Source of the DNA: Armatimonadota bacterium
GTDB taxonomy: Bacteria; Bacillota; Desulfotomaculia; Desulfotomaculales; Nap2-2B
Assembly: GCA_023511535.1 (NCBI GenBank)
Contig: JAIMBK010000001.1
Coordinates: 45,493-109,492 of the forward strand
DNA length: 64,000 nucleotides
Reading direction: 5' to 3'
The translations under genes were made by a program, and so were the position numbers. The notes beneath the pieces were generated by a model. The model searched no databases, had not been told where the DNA came from, and saw only the letters and a list, made by a program, of their open reading frames with translations. This document shows, piece after piece, positions 26,247-36,352 of the stretch; position 1 is the stretch's first letter, and each line of letters begins with the position of its first letter.

Positions 26247-27539
26247 TTACTTCCAGTACAGACCCAGGTCAAAGCCTTCCTTGTCCTTATAACGATTAAA
26301 TATATAATGGCGATATTTTATGTAATCATCATAATTGCAGTTAATACCTTCACCCCGCATCGCCTTTTCGAACTTCTTTAAATCAGGGGGGCACCCCCGG
26401 ATGGGAACGGCTTTTTTGATGTTCGGATTATCTTTATTGAGTTCACAGGCGCATTTGCCAAAAAGAACCGTTTTTTCAAACCCTTTGCTGGCTAATTGTT
26501 TTTTGCCGGTGATCACTTCCACGCCCGGAAAGGGTTCGCCTTTAAAAGCAGACATGAACATGATGAGCATGGGGTTGTACACGCTCGAACACCCCGTGCA
26601 CAACGTGCTGTCGTATTTCCTGACGACAAGCCCGGTTATGCCGCGTTTGGCAAAGCCGGTCGGCCCGGTGTCTTCTTTGGTCCACTCCCAGTCGTAATCA
26701 ACGAAAAAGCGGTGCTTTTCGATTTCTTCACCCCTTACTTCCATGTCCGCAAGATCAGTGCTTCGCCCGTGACGTTCGGCAAAGTATCTCAAATGCGAGA
26801 CTTCTGCAGCGGGATAACCCATGATTTCCGCCCCCACAACATCACAGGCAAAAGGATCGCGGGAAGCGATGAAGAGGTCTTTTCTGTAGGCCTTGCCGGT
26901 GGGTCCAGGACCCCTTTCCAGGGTAAAGATTCCGTCGATAATTGTCAACGCAACCGGCACTTTTTCGATTATGCGCGGAAATATATGGTCAAGATCCAGA
27001 TTAACGTTATGGCAGAACATTTTCGATTTTCTATCCAGAACACCTTTTAAGTTTTTTATCCCCAGGGAAACCTTGCACTGGTTGTGGGTCTTGAGCACCG
27101 GCACGTTGATGATTTTATCCGCTTCCAGGGCCTTTCGGGCAATGGACAGCTGAAAGCCGCCAAAATCTACCGGCTCAAATTTTTCTTCATTGAAGTCAAC
27201 CAATTCAACGCCGTATTTTTCTTTAAGCTTTTCGTAGCCGAGGGCCTTATAGATGGCTCTTCCCTGCGTCTTGGGCACGGGCCGGGAGGCTTCGCCAATC
27301 GTGATGTGCCGAAATCCTTCTTCAGCCAGGATTTGCACGAGGGCAAACATCACAGCGCTGGTGGTTACCACCCCAAAAGGCGGAAAAGGCAAAACAAAGT
27401 CCCAGGCAACGATGTTTGGTTTGATTAAGATTTTGTCGTCTTTTCTAAGCCCGGAAAGACCGCTGCAGAGCTCTATCGCTTCCCTTAAAGAATGGTACGG
27501 ATCTTTGAATTTTACGAGAGAAACAACCGCCTTTGCCAT
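26247..27539 (-). CDS. DUF362 domain-containing protein
   Basis: ILIKPNIVAWDFVLPFPPFGVVTTSAVMFALVQILAEEGFRHITIGEAS; VLKTHNQCKVSLGIKNLKGVL. Confidence 0.88.
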   Translation of the reverse strand: MAKAVVSLVKFKDPYHSLREAIELCSGLSGLRKDDKILIKPNIVAWDFVLPFPPFGVVTTSAVMFALVQILAEEGFRHITIGEASRPVPKTQGRAIYKALGYEKLKEKYGVELVDFNEEKFEPVDFGGFQLSIARKALEADKIINVPVLKTHNQCKVSLGIKNLKGVLDRKSKMFCHNVNLDLDHIFPRIIEKVPVALTIIDGIFTLERGPGPTGKAYRKDLFIASRDPFACDVVGAEIMGYPAAEVSHLRYFAERHGRSTDLADMEVRGEEIEKHRFFVDYDWEWTKEDTGPTGFAKRGITGLVVRKYDSTLCTGCSSVYNPMLIMFMSAFKGEPFPGVEVITGKKQLASKGFEKTVLFGKCACELNKDNPNIKKAVPIRGCPPDLKKFEKAMRGEGINCNYDDYIKYRHYIFNRYKDKEGFDLGLYWK

Positions 27540-27631
27540 CTTAAACCCTCCATTACTTACAGAGCTTGTTTTTCGGCTTTTCTTAATGCGGTTTCCTTTC
27601 GCCCGGCATTCTCTGCTTGTGCCAAATAGTG

Positions 27632-28978
27632 TTACAGTTTCTTGTTGGTTTTAGTCCAGATTTTCATTTTTTCTGCTTGCTTAATCAATTCGTCTCTAAA
27701 ATCAGGGTGAGCGATATTGATTAACATTTCCGCCCTCTGCCAAGCTGATTTTCCTTTCAAGTTTACTTTTCCGTATTCAGTCACTATAAAGGGGGCTACC
27801 GTTCTTGGAAGGGTTATTATTCCTCCCGGCGTAATAGTTGGCACAATCCTGGAGACAAGATTATCGTTTACAAGCTTCATTGAACTTATACAGATAAAAG
27901 CTTTGCCCCCTCTGGAAAGAAAGGCTCCGTAAGTAAAGTCAAACTGGCCGCCAGTTCCGGAAATCTGCCTGGTTCCGACCGATTCCGAACACACCTGTCC
28001 AAATAAATCTACTTCGATGGCATTGTTAATGGCAATCTGTTTATCATTTTGGGAGATTACAAAAGGTGAGTTGGTATAATCTACCGGATAGGTCGCACAA
28101 GCCGGGTTGCTGTCAACAAATTCATACAACCTGGCGTTGCCCAAAGCAAAAGTAAACACCATTTTATAGCGATCTACCGTTTTCTTTGATCCGGTTATCT
28201 TTCCTGCATTATACAGGTCTAAAAACGCACCGCACAACATTTCACTATGTACGCCCAAATCTTTTAAATCTGATTCGGCAAGCATTTTTCCTATAGTGTT
28301 AGGCAATCCCCCAATGCCTAACTGGAGGCAGGCCCCATCTTCTATTTCTTCAACTATATAAGAAGCTATCTTTTTGTCCACTTCGTCGGCAAGGTGATCG
28401 GACAGTTCTATTAATGGTTCGTTATTACCCTGGACAATGTAATCTACCTCAGAAATATGGATACACTCCTGGTCACCCCCAAGGCAACGTGGGGCTCTTT
28501 CATTTACTTCTACGATGACAATTTTTGCCATATCACAGATTGCCCGCGCATATGAATTAGCCACACTGAAGTTAAAGAAGCCATCCTTGTCCATGGGGGT
28601 AGTAACTATCATGGCAACATCCGGCGGCGGTGAATATCCCTTCCGGAGGTTAACCGGGGACTCTGCATACAAACCGGGAACATGATAGCAAGCACCCTGG
28701 TCGTGCAATTTCCTGTCGTTGCCACTAAAGAAACCGCTATGATAAATAAAATGCTTTTGTTCCGGATCTACCTGGGCTACCTTCACCGGATATACAGAGC
28801 AAACTCCTTTTATCTTAACGTTGGTTAACTCGTCTTTTCTTTTCGCCAGGGCTTCGTCTAAAACTCTGGGAGTGCAGGCAAAATGGCTGTAATAAACCCA
28901 ATCGCCAGATTTTACTACCTTTACAGCTTCATCGGCTGTTACCAGCTTACTCTTATACATGTCTTTATAACGGCTCAT
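27632..28978 (-). CDS. Acetyl-CoA hydrolase/transferase family (4-hydroxybutyrate CoA-transferase-like)
   Basis: YKSKLVTADEAVKVVKSGDWVYYSHFACTPRVLDEAL; GIGGLPNTIGKMLAESDLKDLGVHSEMLCGAFLDL; QISGTGGQFDFTYGAFLSRGGKAFI. Confidence 0.92.
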   Translation of the reverse strand: MSRYKDMYKSKLVTADEAVKVVKSGDWVYYSHFACTPRVLDEALAKRKDELTNVKIKGVCSVYPVKVAQVDPEQKHFIYHSGFFSGNDRKLHDQGACYHVPGLYAESPVNLRKGYSPPPDVAMIVTTPMDKDGFFNFSVANSYARAICDMAKIVIVEVNERAPRCLGGDQECIHISEVDYIVQGNNEPLIELSDHLADEVDKKIASYIVEEIEDGACLQLGIGGLPNTIGKMLAESDLKDLGVHSEMLCGAFLDLYNAGKITGSKKTVDRYKMVFTFALGNARLYEFVDSNPACATYPVDYTNSPFVISQNDKQIAINNAIEVDLFGQVCSESVGTRQISGTGGQFDFTYGAFLSRGGKAFICISSMKLVNDNLVSRIVPTITPGGIITLPRTVAPFIVTEYGKVNLKGKSAWQRAEMLINIAHPDFRDELIKQAEKMKIWTKTNKKL

Positions 28979-29035
28979 TTTATTAACCCCCGTCTTAGAT
29001 CTTATTGAACAATTAATATCTCGACTTTAAAGATT

Positions 29036-30934
29036 TTAGTCAACCGTACTCTTTCTTTGTTTTAGTATGTAGCTAAAAATACCCTGTCTAAATAACACAA
29101 TCAAAAAGAGCACAAACCCTATATAATCGAATACACCGAATGGGATTAATAAAAACAAGCCGGCAACTAGTGCCAGAGTCCGATCTAGCGGTCCCAAATC
29201 CCTGATAAAGTAGCCGCTTATCCCGGTAGCGAAAATGATCAGGCCAGGAATTACAAAAACAATAAAACGAAAGACTTCATGTAAGCTCCAATAATCGGGA
29301 ATAAGCAAATATGCCGGACTGTACGCAAAGATAAACGGTATAATATATGTCATTATACCTAGCTTGCAGGCGACAAAGCCCGTTTTCATAGGGTCTTCGC
29401 GGGCTATCTGAGCGCCAGCGTAAGAGGCAAACGCTACAGGGGGGGTTATTGAGTAAAGTGTGGCGTAATAAAAGCAAAAAATGTGCGCTACTTCAGGAAT
29501 AACCCCCAGCTTAATCAGGGCCGGTCCAAATATAGCTATACCAGTAATATATGCCGGAATAGAAGGCATCCCCATACTCATTATTAAAATACCCAGCGCC
29601 GAGAGCATAAGGGCTAAAAACAGGTTATTTTGCCCAAAAACGATAACCATATTGGCAAATTTTAAATTTAGCCCGGTTTCTACCAAAAAGCCTGTTATGA
29701 TACCGGCGGCAGCGCACGCAATGGCAATATAAACAGAAGTTCTTCCTGTTCGAGCCAAAATTGTGTATAAAGTTTTTAAATCTAGCCGGTTGTTCTTTCT
29801 GACTACTCCTAACCCCAAGGCAATTATACAGGCATAAAAGGCAGCCAGGCCAACAGGGTAGAATTTAAATAAAAAGTACAATAAAACAGCAATCGTAATT
29901 AAAAATATATAAAATCCTTTAAGCATTATATCTTTGTAAGAAATTGTCGGAATTGGATGGGCTTTAATCCCTAACTTCTTGGTTTCAAAATGTATTGTCG
30001 CGAAAAAAACGAAATAAAAGAGCAATGCCGGAAGTAATGTGTACTGGCATACCTTGATATACGGAACGCCCATGTACTGGGCGACAACAAAAGCTGCCAC
30101 TCCCAACATTGGAGGCATCAGCTGTGCCGCCGTTCCCACCACCGCAGCTATAGCACCCGCCGTTCTCGGGGGGTACCCCACCTTAATCATCTCCGGAATC
30201 GTAGGGAAACCGATCAAGTAGGTTGTGGACATAGGCATCCCGCTCGCCATGCCAACCAGGGTACCGGCAACTACTGAGGTTTTAGCCGGCGCCCCCGGCG
30301 ATTTGCCCAATAACCTGTTGGCAAAGTCCAGGAAAGACTTTAAAATACCCATGTTTTCCAGGATCACGCCGTAGAATATAAAAGGGAATGCTAGAGTGAT
30401 AACAACCCACAGAGGGGTACCGAAAATTCCTTTGGAAGTTAAAAACATCGTCTCAATAATCCAGTCTAAAGAAAAACCGGAATGTCCAAACGGCGGAGGC
30501 AAAGCCTGTCCGAGCCAGGCGTAACCGAAAAATATTAATGCGATAAGCGCCATCGGCAATCCAATGGCTCTTCGCGTAGCTTCCAATACGGTAGCAATGG
30601 CGACAAAACCAAGAACATACTCTACCGGCGTTACAGGAGTTATATATTCAACCCTTGTCAAGATATGTTTGGAATTAAAAATCAAATAACCTATAGCGAC
30701 GGCAGAAATCAAGGCAAGGGCCATATCTACAACGTTTATTTTGGCCATGAAAGAAGATTTTCCGCCGGGATATATAATAAAGGTAAGGGGCAGGGCAAAA
30801 AAAAGGAAAATTGCCAGGGAAACCAAGTACCCCAAGAGAGGACCCAAAACTATTAGTTGAAGGGCAAATATAGTTAATAACACACTAAAAAAATCTACTA
30901 CCTTGCCGGCTGTTCCTTCTGTGCTCCTACTCAT
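29036..30934 (-). CDS. TRAP transporter, fused permease (4TM/12TM)
   Basis: 632 aa polytopic protein; AGTLVGMASGMPMSTTYLIGFPTIPEMIKVGYPPRTAGAIAAVVGTAAQLMPPMLGVAAFVVA. Confidence 0.9.
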   Translation of the reverse strand: MSRSTEGTAGKVVDFFSVLLTIFALQLIVLGPLLGYLVSLAIFLFFALPLTFIIYPGGKSSFMAKINVVDMALALISAVAIGYLIFNSKHILTRVEYITPVTPVEYVLGFVAIATVLEATRRAIGLPMALIALIFFGYAWLGQALPPPFGHSGFSLDWIIETMFLTSKGIFGTPLWVVITLAFPFIFYGVILENMGILKSFLDFANRLLGKSPGAPAKTSVVAGTLVGMASGMPMSTTYLIGFPTIPEMIKVGYPPRTAGAIAAVVGTAAQLMPPMLGVAAFVVAQYMGVPYIKVCQYTLLPALLFYFVFFATIHFETKKLGIKAHPIPTISYKDIMLKGFYIFLITIAVLLYFLFKFYPVGLAAFYACIIALGLGVVRKNNRLDLKTLYTILARTGRTSVYIAIACAAAGIITGFLVETGLNLKFANMVIVFGQNNLFLALMLSALGILIMSMGMPSIPAYITGIAIFGPALIKLGVIPEVAHIFCFYYATLYSITPPVAFASYAGAQIAREDPMKTGFVACKLGIMTYIIPFIFAYSPAYLLIPDYWSLHEVFRFIVFVIPGLIIFATGISGYFIRDLGPLDRTLALVAGLFLLIPFGVFDYIGFVLFLIVLFRQGIFSYILKQRKSTVD

Positions 30935-31262
30935 AAAAACATTCCCCCTTGTCTGATCGTAAGTGGTGCCGGTTTAAGACTACACCCTAACCGCAACCGC
31001 CTACCCGCATGCTTACCCGCCCTGCAGACCCGTTTTTCAGTCCGGAGAGCAGCAGGCGACTGCGGCAGAGATCACCGCTCCAGAAACTGTCGCGGCCGAG
31101 TTCCAGAAGGCGGCCCGAAATTTGCTACAGAGATCACAGAGCAAGCGGTTTATATGGCAAAAATACTGGCAAAAATCTGTAACGCTTAATCCAATATTTT
31201 ACCCTGTGATCTCTATAGTATCAGTTCCGTCAGCTGCACAATTTCTCCATCCCTTGCCGGAA

Positions 31263-32327
31263 CTAAATCGCACCCTTTTCCTTGTAAAATTTTTCGGCAC
31301 CGGGGTGAAGCGGTAGTTGTTTACCCTTACCGTACAAACGTGCCAGGTCTTTAGCTGTAAAACCTTTGAATTCGCTATTGCCTACCTGGGCCATGGCATC
31401 CATGTTCTCCAACAGGCAACTTAAAATTTTATCCACAGTATCCTCAGGTATATCTTTCCGAACTACCCAGGTAGTTACATCAGCCAGTACTTTGGTATCT
31501 TCTTTGATACTTTTATGTAGACCTTTGGGCACCGTATCAATTGACACAGGAATTTCTTTAACGAGATCAGCAATTGCATCTTCGTTGAGCTTAAGGATCT
31601 TAAATTCCTTTTGGGCTTCGAGTTCCGACAAGGCTGACGATTGGGCGTTTAAGGCCATGGTATAAGCTATAACATCAGCCTGTCCTTTAGCTAAAAGATC
31701 ACAGGCTTCCTCATATTTCCCTACAATAATGACTTTTCCTTTGGCGTCCTCAATACTTTTGTGCGTTATGCCATGAGCTTCCAATATTTTTTCGGGAACG
31801 TACCTGGCCGTAAAGCCGGATGGATAAGTTACGTACTTAACAGGCTTGCCTTTTAAGTCTTCCACAGTTTCGTAGGGAGAATCGGCGTCAACGAGCAATA
31901 CGTAAGCTGCAGTTGTTGTATAACAAAGGGTACGGACATTTTTTAGCGGTTCCTTGAAATACTCGGTTTCTCCTATCTTGGCAACAACTTTTCCTCCTGC
32001 CATGGCAGGCAGGTATGACGAAAAGGTTAAACCTATATCCGCCTTGCCATTTTCAACTTGAATAACGTTGCTTATCGCAGAGCCGGTCAATACATCTACG
32101 GTCATCCCGAGATTTTTTGAAGCTATACCGGAAAAAGCCGAAGCCTGTGCATACCAGGTTGTTCCTGTCGGTCCTGATAAAAATTTTACATTTTGGATTT
32201 GAGCGGGTGGCTTACTGGTTGTTTGCTGCTCCCCCTGACCTTGCTTATCCTGTTTAGCACAACCTGCCAGAATACCGGCTAAAACAAAAGCCCCTGCCAA
32301 TAACAACGCAAAAACCTTTTTACTCAC
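31263..32327 (-). CDS. TAXI-family TRAP solute receptor lipoprotein
   Basis: Lipobox LAGILAGCAKQ; VKFLSGPTGTTWYAQASAFSGIASKNLGMTVDVLTGSAISNVIQVENGKADIGLTFS. Confidence 0.92.
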   Translation of the reverse strand: MSKKVFALLLAGAFVLAGILAGCAKQDKQGQGEQQTTSKPPAQIQNVKFLSGPTGTTWYAQASAFSGIASKNLGMTVDVLTGSAISNVIQVENGKADIGLTFSSYLPAMAGGKVVAKIGETEYFKEPLKNVRTLCYTTTAAYVLLVDADSPYETVEDLKGKPVKYVTYPSGFTARYVPEKILEAHGITHKSIEDAKGKVIIVGKYEEACDLLAKGQADVIAYTMALNAQSSALSELEAQKEFKILKLNEDAIADLVKEIPVSIDTVPKGLHKSIKEDTKVLADVTTWVVRKDIPEDTVDKILSCLLENMDAMAQVGNSEFKGFTAKDLARLYGKGKQLPLHPGAEKFYKEKGAI

Positions 32328-32539
32328 TTTCTCCCCTTCCTTTCGTTACTTAAATAATAATGAAAAGTACAAACCTTTAAAAAAACGACTATTAAAAAAT
32401 CTTTAGAAAAACCTTCTTGATCACCCCTTAAATTATGCAGATTTTTTAAAAACATCTAACTCCACCACAACACTATTACCAACTGGTCAATTTTATAAAT
32501 AAATAAGATCCAACATATTTGCCCAGAAAATAGCTACAA

Positions 32540-33688
32540 TTAACCATAATCCTTTAACAATTGAGCGGCGATAATATTTTTTTGGATTTCCGAGGTGCCT
32601 TCATAAATGCGGCAAATGCGGGCGTCACGGTAATAGCGTTCAATGGGGAGATCTTTCATATATCCCATTCCACCAAAAATTTGCACCGCCCTGTCGGCCA
32701 CCCGGCAATAAGCTTCCGAGGCAAAATACTTTACCATGGCAGCCTCTTTGATTACCTTCATCTTTTGATCGACCATCCAGGCCACGCGGTAAACCATCGA
32801 GCGCGTCAATTCAATGTCTACAGCCATGTCCGCGAGCATATGCTGAACCGCCTGAAAAGAACTTATGGGCACATCGAATTGCACCCGTTCCTGAGCGTAT
32901 TTAATCGACAGCTCCAACAGTTTTTGCATGGAGCCGAGATTCCTGGCGGCCAGCCCGGCCCTGCCGTTAGTCAAAATCTTAAGTGCATTCGTATAACCTT
33001 CGCCTCCCCGCCCCAGTACATTTTCTGCCGGCACTTCGCAGTCCTCAAAAATAACCTCGGCAGTTTGGGACCCCTTCAGGCCCATCTTGCGCTCCACAGT
33101 ACCCAACTTAAAGCCGGGAAAACTTTTCTCCACAATAAAAGACGTGATCCCTTTAGCTCCCTTCGATTTATCCGTAACTGCCATAACTGTAAAAACTTCC
33201 GCAATAGTAGCGTTCGTAATAAAATGTTTTGTCCCGTTGAGGATATATTTGTCTCCCTTGCGAACAGCCGTTGTTTTGATGTTCGCTGCATGCGAGCCTG
33301 CCTGCGGTTCCGTTAGGGCAAAGGCGCCTATTTTATCTCCCGCAGCCATGGGAGGGAGATATTTTCTTTTTTGTTCCTCTGTGCCCGACTCTACTATCCC
33401 TACGGTTCCAATGCCGGTATGCCCGCCAATTACGGTGGTGAATCCATTGGAAGTCCGGCCGAGCTGCTCGTAGATCAGGCACTTACCCACCATGCCGATG
33501 CCGGCACCGCCATACTCGGCAGGTATGCTCAGGCCAAAAAGACCCATTTCTTTGCACTTTTTCATAATATCTTCCGGAATGCGATCAGTTTCTTCAATAA
33601 TGTGGCTGACCGGGTCAACTTCGTTATCAACGAAATCCTTTACTGTTTTAATCATTAAACTTAGTTCTTGATCGATGCAAAAGTCCAT
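32540..33688 (-). CDS. Acyl-CoA dehydrogenase
   Basis: AFALTEPQAGSHAANIKTTAVRKGDKYILNGTKHFITNA; YYRDARICRIYEGTSEIQKNIIAAQLL. Confidence 0.95.
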   Translation of the reverse strand: MDFCIDQELSLMIKTVKDFVDNEVDPVSHIIEETDRIPEDIMKKCKEMGLFGLSIPAEYGGAGIGMVGKCLIYEQLGRTSNGFTTVIGGHTGIGTVGIVESGTEEQKRKYLPPMAAGDKIGAFALTEPQAGSHAANIKTTAVRKGDKYILNGTKHFITNATIAEVFTVMAVTDKSKGAKGITSFIVEKSFPGFKLGTVERKMGLKGSQTAEVIFEDCEVPAENVLGRGGEGYTNALKILTNGRAGLAARNLGSMQKLLELSIKYAQERVQFDVPISSFQAVQHMLADMAVDIELTRSMVYRVAWMVDQKMKVIKEAAMVKYFASEAYCRVADRAVQIFGGMGYMKDLPIERYYRDARICRIYEGTSEIQKNIIAAQLLKDYG

Positions 33689-33702
33689 TTTTTAGCAGCC
33701 CC

Positions 33703-34500
33703 CTATTGGTCCTGTGCTTTTTGCCCTCCCAGGGCTTTTGTTATTTCAAGGGCAATTTCCTTGACTTTTTCGCCGTAAGCCGTGATTTTTTCTTCATCCA
33801 CATACGCTGCCACTCCCAGGCAGGCAATGATCATACTCACCCTGCCGTTCAGATCAAATATGGGTGCGGCAATACCAACCACGCCGGGAGTATGTTCTTC
33901 GTAGCTTACTGCATATCCCCTGCGCACAACCTGTTTTAAATTTTCCCTCAGCTCATCTACATTTGTAATGGTTTTAGGGGTAAACTGCCTTATCCCAACC
34001 TCTTTTATTATTTGATCAAGCTTAGTTTTATCCATAAAGGCCAGGTAACATTTCCCGAATGATGTCGTGGTTACAGGGAAATACTGCCCAAGAGTGACAT
34101 TTACTCTAATGCCTACATCCGGCTCTTCTTTTAGCACGTACATAAGGCGGTGATCAGACGCCGGTTGAAGGAGCACGCTGGTCAGCTGGGTCTCTTCCAT
34201 TAGCCGGCGTAGGTAAGGCCTGACTATTTCCAAATGATCCGAAAATTCGGCGGCCCTTGCTCCCAAAACCACCAGGTATACTCCCAGGCCATATTTTTTG
34301 GTTTCCTCATCGTAAGATACAAATTGGTATTTTTTAAGCACTCTTAAAATTCGCAGGCAAGTACTTTTATTTAGCCCGAGTTTTTGGCAAATTTCGGTCA
34401 ATGTGCTGCGCTTGTGTTTATACCTGCTTAAAAAATCAAGAATTCTTGCCGCTGCCTCTACAGAAGGAACATCAGATTTTTCTTCCTCATTCATCAACAA
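33703..34500 (-). CDS. IclR family transcriptional regulator
   Basis: VEAAARILDFLSRYKHKRSTLTEICQKLGLNKSTCLRILRVL HTH; GVVGIAAPIFDLNGRVSMIIACLG effector domain. Confidence 0.94.
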   Translation of the reverse strand: MLMNEEEKSDVPSVEAAARILDFLSRYKHKRSTLTEICQKLGLNKSTCLRILRVLKKYQFVSYDEETKKYGLGVYLVVLGARAAEFSDHLEIVRPYLRRLMEETQLTSVLLQPASDHRLMYVLKEEPDVGIRVNVTLGQYFPVTTTSFGKCYLAFMDKTKLDQIIKEVGIRQFTPKTITNVDELRENLKQVVRRGYAVSYEEHTPGVVGIAAPIFDLNGRVSMIIACLGVAAYVDEEKITAYGEKVKEIALEITKALGGQKAQDQ

Positions 34501-34578
34501 AACATCTCACCTTAACTGTTTAAATTTTTAAGCAACAGATATAAACTTGTCCGGTTTTGGGGATTTTATACCCTTATG

Positions 34579-35355
34579 TCACTTTCCCTTAAAGCCTGGT
34601 TTTCTTTTTTCTAAAAAAGCGGTAGTACCTTCAAGGCGATCTTCCGTAAAAAACGCCACTGTCTGGGCAAATTTTTCAAACTGCAGGCCGGTTACAATGT
34701 CGGCGTCGGCCCCGATATTAATCGCCGCTTTCGAAAGACTGATCGCCAGGGGGGCTTTGGCCGCTATTTTATCGGCCATTTCCCGCGCTGCAGACAATAA
34801 TTCTTCGGGCGGAACAACCTTGTTCACCAGACCGATCCGTTCCGCCTCGGCCGCACTGATAATTTCCCCGGTGAAGATCAGTTCTTTTGCCTTACCGATC
34901 CCCACCAAGCGCTGCAGGCGTTGGGTGCCGCCGGCGCCGGGGATAATACCCAGATTTACTTCCGGCTGGCCCAACCGGGAACGGTCTGTGGCTATCCTGA
35001 GATCGCAGGCCATCGCCAGCTCGCAACCGCCGCCGAGGGCAAAACCATCAATGGCCGCTATGACCGGCTTGTTTAAATTTTCTATGTCATTGAGAGTTTC
35101 TTGGGTTTCGCTCTTTAGCACATCCAACGCCCGGCGCTCCCGCAAAGAACGGATATCGGCTCCGGAGGCAAAGGCTTTTCCGCCGGCGCCGGTAATTATA
35201 ACCACCCGCACCCCGTCATCTGTTTTGCACTTTCGGATTGCGTCGCGAAGTTCCGCCCAGGTCCGGGGATCAAGGGCGTTATGAACTTCCGGGCGGTTTA
35301 AGGTAATGAAAGCAATATTTCCGTCTTTTTCGAACAAAATGTTTTGATAAGCCAA
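34579..35355 (-). CDS. Enoyl-CoA hydratase/isomerase
   Basis: FITLNRPEVHNALD; GFALGGGCELAMACDLRIA; LGIIPGAGGTQRL. Confidence 0.94.
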   Translation of the reverse strand: MAYQNILFEKDGNIAFITLNRPEVHNALDPRTWAELRDAIRKCKTDDGVRVVIITGAGGKAFASGADIRSLRERRALDVLKSETQETLNDIENLNKPVIAAIDGFALGGGCELAMACDLRIATDRSRLGQPEVNLGIIPGAGGTQRLQRLVGIGKAKELIFTGEIISAAEAERIGLVNKVVPPEELLSAAREMADKIAAKAPLAISLSKAAINIGADADIVTGLQFEKFAQTVAFFTEDRLEGTTAFLEKRKPGFKGK

Positions 35356-35415
35356 GCCTGATTTACCTCCCTGGTTCCAAAGTCGTTCTTCCAGTACATT
35401 GGAGCGCTGTTGCCG

Positions 35416-36294
35416 TCAGCTGTTCTGTGGATAATCATAAAAGCCCTTGCCGGTTTTGCGCCCCCATTCTCCCTTGACAAACTTTTCTACTATTACAGGT
35501 GAAGGCTTGTGGGCGGGATCCCCGCTTTCCCGGTATCTTTCCATGTGGACGGAGTAGGAAAGATCGATCCCGGTAAGGTCCAGCAATTGAAAAGGCCCCA
35601 TGGGGTGGCCAAGGCCGTGGACTACGGCTTTGTCTATATCCTCAAAGGAAGCAACGCCCAGGTCGTAAAGGCATAAAGCTTCGCTCCGGATAGCCGTAAG
35701 AATCCGGTTGACTAAAAAACCATAAATTTCTTTTTGCAGCAGTACGGGGATCTTGCCCATTTTTTTGGCTGCTTCCATAGTTGACTCCACGGTTTCTTCC
35801 GCCGTATGGGGGCCTTTGACAACCTCCACGAGTTTCATCACCAGGGCAGGATTAAAAAAGTGCATATTGCAGACTTTCCCGGGCCGCTTCGTCGCGTCGG
35901 CTATTTTTGAACTGACAATGTAAGAGCTGTTGGTGGCCAGAATGGTGTGCGGCGGGCAAATTTCATCCAGCTGAGAAAAGACTCTTCTTTTGAGATCCAG
36001 TTTTTCCAGCACAGCTTCGACAACTAAATCGGCGTCACCAGCAGCTTCTTTTAAATCCGTGGTAAAAGATATGCTGGACCGTGCACCTTCCGCGACTTCC
36101 CGGGAAAGCTTGCCCTTATCTACCCGCTCTGAAAGGTAAGTATCGGCAAACTCCTTTGCTTTCTGCAATATTTCCTCATGAATGTCGCAACATTTTACCT
36201 TAAACCCGTTTATTGCAGCACAAAGGGCTATTTGATGCCCCATATTACCGGCCCCGACCACGCAAATATTTTCTATTTTAATCATCTCTTTCAC
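35416..36294 (-). CDS. 3-hydroxyacyl-CoA dehydrogenase (3-hydroxybutyryl-CoA dehydrogenase-like)
   Basis: ICVVGAGNMGHQIALCAAINGFKV; MHFFNPALVMKLVEVVKGPHT; DLTGIDLSYSVHMERY. Confidence 0.95.
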   Translation of the reverse strand: MKEMIKIENICVVGAGNMGHQIALCAAINGFKVKCCDIHEEILQKAKEFADTYLSERVDKGKLSREVAEGARSSISFTTDLKEAAGDADLVVEAVLEKLDLKRRVFSQLDEICPPHTILATNSSYIVSSKIADATKRPGKVCNMHFFNPALVMKLVEVVKGPHTAEETVESTMEAAKKMGKIPVLLQKEIYGFLVNRILTAIRSEALCLYDLGVASFEDIDKAVVHGLGHPMGPFQLLDLTGIDLSYSVHMERYRESGDPAHKPSPVIVEKFVKGEWGRKTGKGFYDYPQNS

Positions 36295-36352
36295 AACCCC
36301 TATTTCCTAAAATATTTCCTTTCTAAGTTTATTTATTTAAAATAACACTTAA

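Noticed and set aside
34547-35284. 245-aa plus-strand ORF opposite enoyl-CoA hydratase
   Set aside because: Antisense of a well-supported hydratase gene; Ser/Ala/Arg-rich composition and no recognisable motif.
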